Numbered from the stretch's first letter, positions 22,260 through 34,280 are shown. The stretch is 64,000 nucleotides of DNA from Rhyzopertha dominica (GCA_025024175.1 QCXZ01000137.1:68882680-68946679), one strand, 5' to 3'. A program made the numbers and translations. Notes: generated by a model from the sequence alone, not told the origin.

Positions 22260-22511
22260 CTAGTTTGCTAATAGAAATTCTTGGATAGCAGAAAAGCTTT
22301 CTTCAGCAAGATATGTTGTAACTCGATTTCTAAAAACCGTTGGGTTAAGCGATTTAATATTAGCAAGAAATTTAGGTCTCAAAAAAGTAATACCACATCT
22401 AAGGGTGCGATGGAAAATAATACATAGATTATCTTGGCTGCTCATCGACTTGGAATGTTGACTGCCACGCATTTGATAGTCCTCCGAGTACCTCCTGACG
22501 TAGTACAACAA
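22260..22511 (-). pseudogene. LINE D ORF2 C-terminus
   Basis: The frame ends FLANIKSLNPTVFRNRVTTY, then LAEESFSAIQEFLLAN and a stop. This is the style of the last 40 residues of CR1-like ORF2 proteins (KSLN ... F+..L..YL....FYSI.EFL). It is followed within 70 bp by the simple-repeat tail, as expected. The reverse transcriptase that should precede it is missing. Confidence 0.65.
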
Positions 22512-22589
22512 GAACTAGTATGTAACAGCACGGCAGTTAAATTATTTAAAATTCTTATGGCGCGGTCCTGGATTTTAAAAAAGACCCGG

Positions 22590-22735
22590 TGTTCTACGGA
22601 CAACAACAATAATTATATTAAGAGACACAGATTCAATGCCACACAACTCTCTGATTGCCTCAACTGTTAGCACTACTACATCCTTTCTAACATCAAAAAG
22701 ATCTATTAGAGTTGGCTGTAAGAATATTGCAACAC
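22590..22735 (-). pseudogene. LINE D endonuclease, second piece
   Basis: The minus strand immediately left of the hAT-like element reads VAIFLQPTLIDLFDVRKD and on to NIIIVVVRRTPG. This fits the middle of an LINE endonuclease (KHGGVAI ... YRPPNG style) and continues the piece that ends KHGGV on the other side of the element. The glycine-valine-alanine junction lies in the 8-bp target duplication. Confidence 0.65.
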
Positions 22736-24934
22736 CATGGGCGTACCCAGCTTTTGGTCTAAGGGGGGCAAAGCAGGAATTTCTCTTACTGAATAATTCA
22801 ACATAAATAAAAATATGCCTTTATCGAAGTAATTAGCCAAGTATTTATTTCATGAACAATCTTCGTTAATTTTCTGCAAGGTGACTTAAAACATCTTCTG
22901 TGAAGGCCCTTGTTTTTTATGTTTTTTAATATACTGTTCTCAAATGCTCGTTTATTCCTAACTCAATTATTGATGATTTCAGTTGGGTTATATTTAGCGC
23001 ATTCAGTTGCATGTGTATTACGTTTAACAAAAGATGAGTAGATAAATTTTATTTGGAAAAATAAAGATCCGTAATGTCAAACGAACTACCAAAGAAATAT
23101 AAATTTCGCCTCAAGCATCTACTAATAGAACCACGTTTTATGATTTGGAATTTGTACGTATCAAATAATTAATTAACCGATGCGCTTTTTAGTTTCAACT
23201 TTTCGCATTAGAAGTTTCAGAAATTTAAGTTAGGAGTGAATAGATAGCTAGGATAGCTAACAATTTTTATCAAAACTGAGAATGAGGAAACAACCTGGTC
23301 GTGAAACAGTACCTAAGACTGTGATGATTTAAGCTGCTGGTTTAGCTACTCTTAGTTGAACTTAAAAATACAAGTTATAAACCCCAGCATTATGCGTCAG
23401 CTGGCCAAACTCCACCAATCAGTATTAAATTGATGGTCGTTTTATCTCTAACAATTTTTACTCATACATATAACTTTACTCAAATTTCTGCAAATTTTAA
23501 AACCATCATTTGATATTGTTCTCAAGCTGCAAAACTCCTTTCATGTATTATTTTCATCTTGCTGGTTGTCATTTATTTGCAAAAAATGGCTCATATCGCC
23601 AAAAACATATGTTAAATTTTTTTACGAAATTTACTTGACTACCTATACCGAAATCTGCAGGGATTAACAATTAAACGCACGTATAAATTATTACAAATGT
23701 AGGTATTCCTAAAAGTTCAATTAATCTTATGATGGCAATGTAAGTTACTAAGTTAGACTGCGGCAGTTTGTATGTGACATAAAATTAATTTATGTTTTTA
23801 ACTTTAATCATAAATGCATAGGTTATGTGCTTCAAGCGCCTAATATCGTCATCTGAAACTGAATATGAGCACATCGATAATACTCCATTAAACTTGGATA
23901 TTAGCAAATTTTGGATTAAAAACCGTGATCGCATTGATCTGATATTTTAAATAGATCGAATTTGAGTACTTCTTTTTGCTCTTTGGCTAAAATAGTGACC
24001 AGGGCATAAATCGAAAATAGTGCTGTTGGGTCGATTATATAAATGCGAGATAATAACCAGACACCGCAACATATCACTAAAATGATAGCATATTACATCT
24101 CAATGTTCGTCGGCGATTTTGTACACATTATGAGTAGGTACTGTGTAAAATCAGAATAAGATAGTTGTAGTACCCACAGAATATACCATCTTTTATTTAG
24201 ATTGAGCCTTTGGGTTTATTTGATTATCCCATTTTTCAATTAGCTATTATTTTTTTAAGTTAAGTTAACCTGCGTAGTCCGCCAGTGCACTGCTTTCAAA
24301 AATTAACCCAGCACTTAATATTTTAATCAAATTAAGCCTCATTTAAATAAATTAAAATATATATAATCCGTTTTCAAAAAGTCTTTTGTATACTGGCATT
24401 TTAATAGCACACCGGGTTTTAATCCTTGCTTATAATACTACTGGATTCCTAAAACTTACATTAAATAGACTTTCGTAACTCTCAGTTCGGATGGATTTTT
24501 GCTCGAAATAACTGATATTTTTGATTTTTTTTGTTTCTCTGTATTAATTTTGAAATTTGGAATTAAGAAGATTAAAGTTACCGCCAAATACAAATATGTG
24601 ACCGATTCTGTGTATTCCACATAACAGAATCATGCATAGTTGAACAATCCCTATAAGAAAACATATTAGAAGAACTGAGCAAATTAGAAATCGTATTATA
24701 ACTCCTGGCCAAAATAACCTTGGAAACCGTTTGACAACGACTTATTGAATGTCATTTGCATAGGTCAAATATAAGTTCAGGATGAAAATTGTGAAATACG
24801 TTTATCTATAAATTTTACTGCACTAATAATTTCGTAAATACGTACTTAATTAATTAGCTAAATGTATGGAAGGTGCAAAGGGCTCAGAGTTGGCAGCTGC
24901 CCCCCCTCCTCGCCCGCCCTTCTGTACGCCCATG
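22736..24934. mobile_element. hAT-like non-autonomous element, 2.2 kb
   Basis: Both ends carry CATGGGCGTAC as an 11-bp inverted repeat. The flanks are TGCAACAC (22728-22735) and TGTAACAC (24935-24942), an 8-bp target duplication with one difference, as made by hAT transposases. G-rich runs lie just inside both ends. I see no transposase frame in the interior, so the element is non-autonomous or fully decayed. It interrupts the endonuclease of LINE D. Confidence 0.75.
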
Positions 24935-25130
24935 TGTAACACCACCATGTTTTGCTTGTGATCTACAGTAGGACGACATAAGTACATAATAATTATCTAT
25001 AAGTGTAAAGCTAATTTCATTCTGTATAAGCCAGTGTTCAGTAATACATAATACCTGATAATTTAAGAGCAAACCATTTATTTCATAAAGTTTATTCCTT
25101 AAGTATTGTGTGTTTAGTTGAGATATCGAC
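24935..25130 (-). pseudogene. LINE D endonuclease, first piece
   Basis: The minus strand reads SISQLNTQYLRNKLYEING, then LNYQVLCITEHWL and, after a few variable residues, AKHGG. TEHWL includes the catalytic glutamate of the apurinic-type endonuclease. The reading stops at the hAT insertion. Confidence 0.75.
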
Positions 25131-25142
25131 AGCTGTAGGTGA

Positions 25143-25577
25143 CTATTGGGGTTGTAACAAGTTGAGAAAAATTTTCTGTCTTCTTTGATGGGTATTCACA
25201 TATGTGTAGGGAGGCCAAAAATTTGGTACAAGAAGCTCATTTTCATTCTTTTTTGGCGCCTTGATTGTGAACACACTAGACGTCATTCTTTTATTGAGAT
25301 GTGTTGGCTTTTCCACTTCAAAGGTCGTTTTAGCATCAATTTCCTTTAAGACATCCAAAATATTGTCTGTAAGTTATTAGGGCGATAGATTTGATACGTA
25401 TATGTAACAGTGACTTTCAACTGGAATCAACTTTGCCTTTGCCCCAGTTAAACTTGCTTTATTGGTTGATATAAATTTACTTTTGTTCTTAAAATTTTGT
25501 GAACGTAGTTGTAATAGGCAAGTCGAATTTGTGACGTTGTTTACTATTATCCATTTCTGTCGGGTGCCTCTTCCCAA
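25143..25577 (-). pseudogene. LINE D ORF1 (gag-like) C-terminal part
   Basis: Two adjoining frames read CYIYVSNLSP, then LDVLKEIDAKTTFEVEKP, and VFTIKAPKKNENELLVPNFW, ending in a short basic tail. Many insect LINE ORF1 proteins end with an 'FVSNLSP...F.V.VP......LL....WP.G' segment, and the spacing to the endonuclease start (~20 bp) fits an ORF1/ORF2 junction. Several substitutions and a stop after NLSP show decay. Recognition rests on motif style only. Confidence 0.55.
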
Positions 25578-26030
25578 ATTCTTAAAAAACTAGAAATTTT
25601 GTACTAACCTTGATAATACGGATTTGATATAAAATTAAGTGTTAGCTTTATTATAGTGACTTATACTAACTGAAGCTCATACGGCCTAGGATTACATTTA
25701 CACAAGGGCTCTTTAGTTTGTATATTCAGAAATATTAATATGCGAATATATTTCTATAACACACATATGTTGGTTAAAGTTATTGTGAACATATTCGTAA
25801 ACATTAATGAGGTTTATTTTTAGGTATTGTGAAAATTCGATTACTTATGTATTAAGTATTATGTTAACTGTGAATTGACACTATAATTCCTTTCTTTGTT
25901 TCGTATACAAAATGCACCATAAATTACAGTACGTTTATAGGAAAATTTCCTGGTTTGTGGATGGATGTCCTTGTTAAAACACTACCCAAATATGTGACAC
26001 CAAGAGAATTAAGTAAAAAATATAACAAAA
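25578..26030. other. non-coding stretch
   Basis: AT-rich spacer of about 450 bp between LINE fragments. No feature supported. Confidence 0.35.
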
Positions 26031-26273
26031 TTGCACGCCATCGAATGTCAAATCGTTTGTCACTGTTCAAGCTTCTTCCGAAGTGTCAGTCAAGTTTTAG
26101 GCCTTACCATAGCTATTACACTAACTTATCAGTTGTTTACTGATCTCTTAAAATATGTTTATCATTTTCTTTTGTTGGATTTTAGCAAGGCGCTCAACAC
26201 TACTCTTCATAAATTGCTTTATTATTATTATATGGGATTTAGTGATAAAATGGTTTCACTAATTGGTGACTAG
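26031..26273 (+). pseudogene. LINE E reverse transcriptase fragment
   Basis: Overlapping frames give QSSFRPYHSYYTNLS and then LLLDFSKALNTTLHKLLYYY and MGFSDKMVSLI. These match the QSGFR...T box and motif A (LLDFSKAFD) of LINE polymerases, with the motif A catalytic F.D changed to L.N. The fragment is short and lacks the YADD box. Confidence 0.75.
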
Positions 26274-27701
26274 TTGACGTAACAAGAGCAAGTTGTTCAA
26301 GTTTGTGCATGCACATTCTGTTTGACATTGATATGAAATTCGTTCAAAAGTTAAATTAGAGTAATTTGCAGGAAGCGAAATTATCCATGTGGTTTAGTAT
26401 AGAGAATAGAGCTAATGAGCTGATACAATATTGCTTTTAATTTACACATAATACACTGCCGCAGCATTTCCGTTTATTCAAAAATGAGTATGTGCACACT
26501 AATTACTCCATTTTAGAGTAATATTGATTTGCGAGCTTTTACATTATAACGCTGCATCTAACTGTAAAAAGCTAAATGCGTTAAATATTGTACTCTTAGT
26601 TAGTTAGATAAACACTCTGCAGTCTTAATATTTTTTTAGGTACAATCGATTTGCTTTTTAGTGTTTGTTTATTGTATGTCTTCTTCTCGATGTACGCTTG
26701 AATTTTTCGATACAGTTATTTAATTAATTTAGATGAAATTTTTAATAAGTTACTTTCGTTAACACCCTTTCTTGTTTAGAATCCCTTTGAAATTATATAT
26801 TACCGTGATAACTCACATTTTGATAAACTCGAATAACCAACTTCATTGTAATCCATTAATCCAGTTTTGCGCTCATAAATTTTCCGTTAAATGCTAATCC
26901 TAAAACTTGTCAAATTGTGACCTTTCGACCACTTTTTTTGTTCTGATAATATATACTACTTTACCTGCTTCTTCACACAAAAACGTCACGAGCTAACGTT
27001 TGTCGATAGTCTAGTAGCCTGTAATTTATTTCTCAACCGGAAACGTTCCTTAACAGTGTCTAGTTAATTTAAATGTAAAGCAATAGAAGGTGGTTTTAAC
27101 TTGGACCTCATAAAATTTTTGTTAAAGTTGGGAAAATGCTGCAACGGGTCAGTTTTAATTTGAAGGGTAATCAAGTTTTATCTTTTTTCAAAATTCCTGT
27201 AGCCACCCCTTTACAAAATTTAAATAACGGGGAGGGGGATTCACAACTTGTTTACAGCCATATTGTTACTTTTAAATTTAAGCGATCCTTATTTTGAAAA
27301 CACAATCTAAATTAGCGTGACAGGAAAGAAAGGCACTTATTGTTTATTTAACGAATTTACTTCCCAAAATGTCTACCTCCAACTTTCATACAAAAGTACA
27401 ATAGATTTTCAAAAGCTTACAATATCTTCGGCGTGATGAAACGACCATTATTTCTGGGAGCACTTAAAAATATTCAGGTGGTGTAGCATAAACTATGGAT
27501 TTTAAATGGCGTCCTAAAAAAAGGAGGATTAAATCGAGGGACCCAGTTGGACAAATTGACGTTTGGTGTGACACGCATAGGCAAAGTCTTGTCTTTATCT
27601 ATGGTAACACGTACCGCTCGACATTTTTATAAACCCTAAATTCGAGCCGGATAATTGTTGTTTAATTCTTGGAACTTATAGTTTTGGCAGTTCGATGAAT
27701 A
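26274..27701. other. non-coding stretch
   Basis: About 1.4 kb of AT-rich DNA. No protein similarity or transposon end recognised. Confidence 0.35.
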
Positions 27702-27929
27702 CTACTTTTTGAGATGCCAAACTAACTTTTTTACAGTTTGCCTGTTATATATTAAAATATGACCAGGAACGGCCACTTCATTATCGTAATTTTGGATACG
27801 AGGCTCACGGTCATGTTTTTTTTTGTTTGTAACAGAGCCCGTTTCTTCAAATTTTGGAATTAAACTAGTCAAGTACTGACGACCAACGTGCTGTTCCACA
27901 TGCTTTTCGTTGAAAAATCCAGCAGTCAC
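27702..27929 (-). pseudogene. possible transposase N-terminal relic
   Basis: The 75-codon frame contains YLTSLIPKFEETGSVTNKKK and REP, resembling the second helix of the N-terminal DNA-binding domain of Tc1/mariner-superfamily transposases (a 'FEETGSV.NK....RP' pattern). No catalytic part follows downstream on the minus strand. Weak but suggestive. Confidence 0.4.
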
Positions 27930-27950
27930 TTTGGATTACGTGCTATTTTC

Positions 27951-28037
27951 AGGCTAGGAAACAAAACCCTGCGATGAGGCTAGTTTGGCTTTCTACATCA
28001 CGCACTAGCCTCATCGCAGGGTTTTGTTTCCTAGCCT
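27951..28037. repeat. perfect 34-bp-arm hairpin
   Basis: Arms 27951-27984 and 28004-28037 are exact reverse complements, separated by a 19-nt loop. The arms begin AGGCTAGGAAACAAAACC and are not low complexity. It could be a very short fold-back element, a locally copied inverted duplication or a hairpin RNA locus. No flanking duplication is evident. Confidence 0.9.
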
Positions 28038-28511
28038 CTCTCTCTGTAGAACGAACTTTGTACTTTATTTATTTAAAAGTTACTCCAAATTTTGGGGGTT
28101 TTGTGTGCAGCGATGGCTATGCAGGCATAATTTATACNGTAATAAGCTACTAAAGTAACACTTAAAAAATTCTGAACAATCCTATTAACAAAAATGGCGG
28201 CGAATAGTTTTTCTTGTTTTTCACTAAGAATGAGTAAAAATTACGCCTACATGGTAAAGACACAAATGCAAGAAAATAAAAGCCGGCATCCAACTATAAA
28301 GCAATATTTATTATACGGGGCAAGGTTAAAAAATATTTACAAAAATTAACTTTATTTGCAAAATATGATAATCTGCAAAAAAAATTTTTGGACACCCAAT
28401 ATTCTATTTTTAAAGAGTTTAAAAAGACCTACAATTTGACATATAACTTAAGGATGTACCTAAAAAAATAAAGAAAGTACGAGCCAGGGGAGTTTTAGGT
28501 GGCGGACCCTG
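28038..28511 (-). mobile_element. one end of a TA-flanked CAGGGTCC element
   Basis: At 28503-28513 the sequence GGACCCTG is followed by TA. Read on the minus strand this is TA then CAGGGTCCGCC, like the ends of other elements in this window. I could not find the opposite terminus, so the left limit is arbitrary. One N at 28139. Confidence 0.35.
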
Positions 28512-28513
28512 TA

Positions 28514-30559
28514 TACCACAAAAAAATATTTACAGTTTGAACGAGGATGTTCTGAATTGACAATTGTGAAATTTTCAAAAGGGCTCAAACAATTTCGTGT
28601 TTCCTGAAAAAGCATCATTCATATTTGAAAAAAGTCATGGTTGTATAGACAATAATAAAAACAGTTTTAATGACGTGATACCCAACTCCTCTTGCTACAT
28701 AAATTTTTTCAAAGGGGTCTCTGGGAGCTAGAGGTGTGCAGAAACAACTTTGCAACAAAGATAAAATTTTAGTTGTGACCACCGGTATTATACCTAGACT
28801 GCCCTTAATTATTATTAGTACCCTAAGTTAATCTTCTTAAATAAATATACTCGATTCATCTTTGATTAATTCCTTTGAAACATTCACTATTTTCTCTTGG
28901 TAAGCATTACCTTGACCAGAGGTTTCGTGACTCTCACATATCGCACAAGAAATCCTGAAAATAATGTAATAAAGACTGTCTGCCTCGCGTGTTTTTGCAC
29001 ATCAAATCTTTTTCGCGGTGATGTGATACAATGACACTGATATTAAGCAACATAACGGGGAGAGCGCCAGATATAAATAGAAAACAAATACCTCGAAGCA
29101 AATAAATTAGAACCGCTTTCACGCTAGCTGTATTCTCCATTGTTTTCGAGCATAATGGTCTTTAGTCGGTGCGGGAAAATATACCTTCCGCCGTTTTTTA
29201 AGAACAAAACGTTCTCGAACACGAGTTACTTTTGTGCACACACAACAGGAAGAAACGCATAAATGGAATCAATAATACCAATTATTGAAAAAACCACTAG
29301 AGCATTTTGCTGTAGCTTCAAAGAATTAAAAATGACTGGAAAAAGGGCTGCAAGATTCTTCAGAATTTCGGGGGAAGCTTGGGTATTACTTGGATAAATC
29401 TTATTAATATTAATTAACATATGTAATATATTAATGCATTAACAGGCATATATATGAACTCGGATTTGAACTCGGGATCTTTTGAACACTAGTACTCCAA
29501 AGCACTATTCAAAATCGAGTTAAAAGCCACATATGTACATCAAAGCGTACTATGTAACGCTGCTGAACGCCATCCGGCGCATTTGCAGCTGAATCGCTCG
29601 TCGCTCAGTATTTTCGAGCTTCAGAGCGTAATTCGCTGCGGCTATTCCTTATTAATATTAACATACAAGCTTGATTTTTCATTATGATGTCACTGCTTTA
29701 TTGTAGACTTGTTTCAACGGTAAACAAACTTGTAAGTACCACTAAAATTTTTTCTTGTGTGGGCAACCAAAATTGCATCATTTCCTTGTTGGATTTGATT
29801 TTATTGCCTCCCAAGCTTTGTTTAAGACAGGTACAAGGTACTCGGCAAAAGCAGAGGGTTACATGAGGTGTAGATTTGACTGAAAAGATACTAATGCCGT
29901 AGCCTAATTCAAAAGCGGGCTTACTACGAAAAAAGGTCAAATAATCATTATAGTTTATGAATACACAAATGACGAAGTATTAACCAGCCTTTTATGGCTT
30001 ACCCGATTGAGATACAGCTACGCAATTTACAGCGCTAGGGTATCAAAGATGATGGAAAATGTTTTTATTGATGTAGTCAAATTTGTAATATGTTTATTAT
30101 ATGTAATAAATGACGGAATCAACTCAAAGAAATCTTGCTCGATTAATAAATTAGCACTGATCTTGGATAATCTAAGCTTTTTAATTTGTTTGTGTTTGTT
30201 TGTTACAAACTAGAAATTTTTAATGTAGTTAAACTTTATTTATACGCAATTCAGAACAAAATATATCTCGTGGAAATATTTATAGAACATTTGCTAATTG
30301 TCAGCAAGGTATTCTTTGCCCCAACCAAAGATTGGAAGACCCAGAAATTTTTTACACACGCCAATACCGAACATATAAAAGCACCATATTGCAGGAATTG
30401 TCGCGTAAAGTTCTAAAACACAAAAAAATAAGAAAAGCTCCAAAATATACATCCAATCAACTATAGCCAGAATCCCGATATGTTGCTGTGTACTAGTAAA
30501 AAAACCATTTTGCCAACAACTGGGAGATATATGCCAAATATAGCTAAATAGCGATAATT
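28514..30559. other. non-coding stretch
   Basis: About 2 kb without recognised genes. Several frames of 60-80 codons occur by chance. A short tRNA-like word near 29460-29500 was examined and rejected. Confidence 0.35.
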
Positions 30560-30571
30560 TCTGATATAGTT

Positions 30572-30967
30572 TTGGTATCTACAGTGCACCATTTCCATAA
30601 TCAATTTAGGCTACGTAAACTTTTTGTCAGTGAAGTATTAAAGATGAAGCGCTCGATAGACAAAAGATACATCGATAACTTAGGAACTCGATTACTTTTA
30701 TTGAAGAACTCGCTGAGGATGATTTTGATTTTATGTTCTGACCTGACCTTGCCTCGTGTCACAATGAAAATTGCATCATTTGTTCAACGAAACGACAATC
30801 TCCCTAACATTCCTCACGCTCGTCTCTTAGAAAATTTCTGGGCATTCTTATCTCCAAAATTTTATCATGGAGGTTGCGAATCCCAAAATGCAGAGAAATC
30901 CGATGTTGTGCTAGCTATCTGTAGAAAGTTGCGCTTAGTGGAAGAGATCAAGGCCCTTTTGGTCTAG
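30572..30967 (+). pseudogene. Tc1-type transposase C-terminal remnant
   Basis: The 131-codon frame contains LCSDLTLPRVT, then FVQRNDNLPNIPHARLLENF and WAFLSPKFYHGGCESQ. This matches the Tc1-like pattern 'WPDLAS.HYA ... NPPN.P..RPIE.FW..L...VY.GGW.A', where the glutamate or aspartate of the ENFW region is the third catalytic residue. Arg-Pro-Ile-Glu is here Arg-Leu-Leu-Glu. The DNA-binding domain and first catalytic residue are missing. No TIRs were found. Probably an old truncated copy. Confidence 0.7.
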
Positions 30968-31468
30968 TTTAAGTTTTTAAATCATTAATTGTCCTAAAAA
31001 TATACTGTCAGAATCTGATTCTGAATAAAAATAATTGATAGCTTTTCTTCACCACTTTAAAAATTACTCATAATCCACGACTTGAAGTTTTCAAGTTTCC
31101 TTGACATTTTGACCAAGCTTGGAGAATACTAAATCGCTATTGTTGGGTTTCTGTTTCTTGAAGATATATCCCATAAGATAATTACAAAAAAGATATTATT
31201 TTTACACAATGAACTACTCGTAAACTACAATTGAATAATAAAACGGTTTCGGTTCAGAAGTGACCACATCCCATTATCGTCAATATTTTAATTCAAATTT
31301 AAAAAAATGTGTATTGCGCAAGCGTCGTTTTTACTCGCATGTCCAAATTTCTGCAAAAATAAATCTTATAGTACAACAAACTATGCGCATATTGTATTAA
31401 AATCTGCGTATATCAAAATAATCCCCAAACTGGGATCTAAAACTTTTTGTTTAAAACAAAGTCTTTTA
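30968..31468. other. non-coding stretch
   Basis: About 500 bp of AT-rich spacer with no supported feature. Confidence 0.35.
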
Positions 31469-31583
31469 CTGTTGTCCTGATTCGGGTCTAAAGCCGTCGT
31501 TGGTTGGAATTGCTTTCTAACGTTTCGCTAGCACGAGTGGCAAGCTTCTTCAGAGGTCCTTCTATCTCTGGTGCTGGATGTAG
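31469..31583 (-). repeat. inverted repeat arm 1 with hammerhead-like core
   Basis: An arm of about 115 bp, reverse complementary to 31647-31764 with about 85-90% identity by eye. On the minus strand it contains CTGAAGA, a hairpin (GCTTGC / GCTAGC) and GAAACGTTAG, the order of a hammerhead core with one extra base before the stem. Confidence 0.75.
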
Positions 31584-31646
31584 ACTGACGACTTCTCCTG
31601 TGCAAGCTGTATTTATACCATTGGGTCGGGGGCGAGGCTTGTTCCC

Positions 31647-31764
31647 CTTCATCTAGCGCCGGAGATGGAAGGACCTCTGAAGAAGCTTGCTACTCGTGCT
31701 AGCGAAACGTTAGGAAGCAATTCCAAACAAAGACGGCTTTAGACCATCCGAATCAGCACAACAG
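31647..31764 (+). repeat. inverted repeat arm 2 with hammerhead-like core
   Basis: Plus-strand partner of arm 1, separated from it by about 63 bp. It holds CTGAAGA, a short hairpin, GAAACGTTAGG and a downstream GACGGCTTTAGAC shared by both arms. Together the arms resemble the head-to-head terminal repeats left by some Penelope-like elements, but no reverse transcriptase is visible. Confidence 0.75.
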
Positions 31765-33654
31765 TTCATCACCTGGCCCCGAAAGCCTTAACCAATTCGA
31801 CAAAGTGTTTTTTTTTGTTATGAGAGAAGATCTTATAAATTAAGTTCATCAAGGCGCTTCACAAAAAGCATTTTTTAAAATTCAAAAGAAAAACCACATA
31901 ATGTCAATATAATAAAATTGAAGTGTCGAAAGAAATTATTTTTTTGTGCTTTTAACAATGAATTGCAATCGAATCACAAATATGGATNACTGTTTTAGGA
32001 GTCGATGTCAGTAAAGCCCTGATTGTATTTTGCTTGTTGTATATTCACATAAAATGATTGTTGTAAGCCTACACACATATGCAGGCAATGTTAAGGCAGC
32101 GGCCGAGGTCCGCAGTGACGTCATGGTAACAACTCTGCGAAAATATGCATGCATCTAGCAATCCTGTTTATTATACTATCCTCGGAAAGAATTTAATGTC
32201 AAATAAGCAACATTTGAAGGGCCGTTATCATGAAGAACGAGACATTGACCACTTATTTGTATAAGGTCTCCTGCTTCTCTATCTGGATAAGATTTCAGGA
32301 AAAATTGAGCGACATCAAGTTGAACTAATTATTTTTTTGAAATGTAAAAGTAATTGGTGGTAAATGGAAGAACCACTAACAAAGTTTTATACAATTTGTT
32401 TTTAAACGCCAAATACTTAACAGTGTAGGTTTCATAAAACCGAGGAAGAAGTCAAAATAATAAACGAAGTGATGATTTTTCGCGAGTCTGTTGGTTATCT
32501 GATTTCGCAGAAAACAAAAAAATTATGTAATGTGTAGGCAAAAAAAGTAACCAATACTAAAATTTGCATATTGATTTGTACCAGAGTTTACCAGACAGTT
32601 CTTTCCGAAACATCCTCTGCATATCCTTGGTTTATTACACTAGCATGAAGATGACATCCACAAATGACGCATTACAGTTCCTGTAAGATCTAAGAATGTG
32701 GGTAGAAACATCTTCAATCCTAGTATCACTATCATTTTATCATTTAACTTTACGTCGGGTAGAGACTAGCAACTAAATGCTGGCGATTAAGATATCCAGT
32801 GAGTAATTGTGGCACGTACCACATTCTACAGATGATAATTATTTTCCCAACAGCAAACATCCTGACAAATTCATTACGTGAACACCCACATCTAATGGAT
32901 AAAATGACGATGCGTGCTTCGATTAAGTAAGGACTTTTAAGTTTACCCTCGATTTGTTACAACATCGGGGTTTGGTCTTATTTTGGGGAAAGATTATAGG
33001 TATAATCATTCATGTAATTTTTGTAATTTTTCACGTCTTTCATATACGACCTGTCAGCGCCAGGGCTAACCTGTGAAATGAAAAACGTTCAAACTTCAGT
33101 CAATTTATTTTCTTTAGTAGCTCTGCCTTCAAATCCCTCAGGCGTTCGGTTCTTGTTTCAAAAGGTGTGACAACTCTTACGTGACACAGTTTTAGGGAGG
33201 TAAAGCTTTGAGCATGAGGGTTACAAATGCGACGTTAAGGTGTTTTGTTTGAGAAATTTATAGTACTGTGTAATTAATTGCACCAGGGCTGAAAAAAGCT
33301 AGTTTTTTTATAACACTGATCTTACTTATAAAAGTACGATTTTTGTCCAGAGTCCAGTTAGGTGGAGTTAGTTAGGAGAAAAACCTAGAGAGCTAGATAA
33401 ATATAATGTAAACAAGCAAATTGTGAAATTTGCACCAAAATCTAGCTGCTAATGCATATAAAATGTGTAAACCAACAAAGATATCCAACTGTTGATGTCT
33501 ATGCCTCTGTGTTTCAAAATCAAAGCAATAACACTTCTAGATGAGATTTGCGCTGAATAATGAAAAAGTAAACGTTAAAGCGCGAACATAATATTATAAG
33601 CGCAAGTTAGAAATTAAAAAAAATATTTTTAGTTTGTTAAATAGTTAATTTTAT
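31765..33654. other. non-coding stretch
   Basis: About 1.9 kb without genes. It includes a TGACGTCA palindrome at 32116-32123 (the consensus CRE/ATF binding word) in a slightly GC-richer patch, and one N at 31987. No transposon ends recognised. Confidence 0.35.
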
Positions 33655-34280
33655 TCAATTATTAGGCCACTTATGATTTTTTACGTTTTTCATGACTGAT
33701 AAAACCTTGTTACAAGCAAATAACAGGCGCCAATTACTAGAAGAATTCCATGCTGCATCACAAAAAAGGCTTTCTATATACCCGGTGCTCCAAAAAAATG
33801 TATACATAGCTTCTAATATTTTAGAGAGCGTTGGTAAAATACTTATTGACCTCAGTTGCTCGAGTTCAACGGGATTCAAAACCTCGGGCAAAGGAATCAC
33901 TTTCGCCCGCTTTCACAGGGCAGGAAATCGCGACTGTAAGGCACATGTATTAAAAACATAAGTTCAATGATTTCATAATAGCTGTGCTACCAATTTTATC
34001 GTATTCAGTGATATGCCGTCCATACCCACCGGGTGACTTTTAATAGAATTAATACTTTTTAAAACATCTCGAACTTTGACAGTGTGAATTTACCAGAGGT
34101 ACACCCTCTTTCATAGTTAAAGTAGGTGAAATTGGGCCCCTGTTGCAGGTGGTATTGGCACGTCAGCAAAGTGCCTGTTAATCACATTAGGATCACTAAT
34201 TTCAGAATGCAATACAANAGGAAGATTGTTTCTAGTAATAATTCCAACAGAACGCAACGTGATCCATAAGGATTATTATT
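33655..34280 (-). pseudogene. LINE F linker and reverse transcriptase start
   Basis: The minus strand reads, across several frames, VLHSEISDPNVINRHFADVP, then VKVRDVLKSINSIKSHPVG and MDGISLNTIK. After a gap come VIPLPEVLNPVELEQLRSIS and ILPTLSKILEAMY. These are the linker and RT boxes 0-2a of CR1/Jockey-type LINEs (usual LRPISILP is LRSISILP). It is cut off before the catalytic boxes. One N at 34218. Confidence 0.75.

Larger units (their letters stand above)
22193..25577 (-). mobile_element. LINE D: retrotransposon split by a hAT-like element
   Basis: Reading on the minus strand from 25577 gives an ORF1 end, an endonuclease start, an interruption by a 2.2-kb hAT-like element, the endonuclease continued, then (after loss of the whole RT region) an ORF2 C-terminus and an ATT-type 3' tail at 22193-22210. 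The order fits one CR1/Jockey-type LINE with an internal deletion. Confidence 0.75.

Noticed and set aside
29450..29515. tRNA-like stretch with a GTTCAAATCC-type B box on the minus strand
   Set aside because: The bases around the supposed T loop are direct repeats (GAACTCGG) and do not pair as a T stem; no acceptor or anticodon stem could be drawn.
32116..32123. TGACGTCA as a functional CRE site
   Set aside because: A single 8-bp word without conservation or a promoter context is not enough to call a regulatory site.
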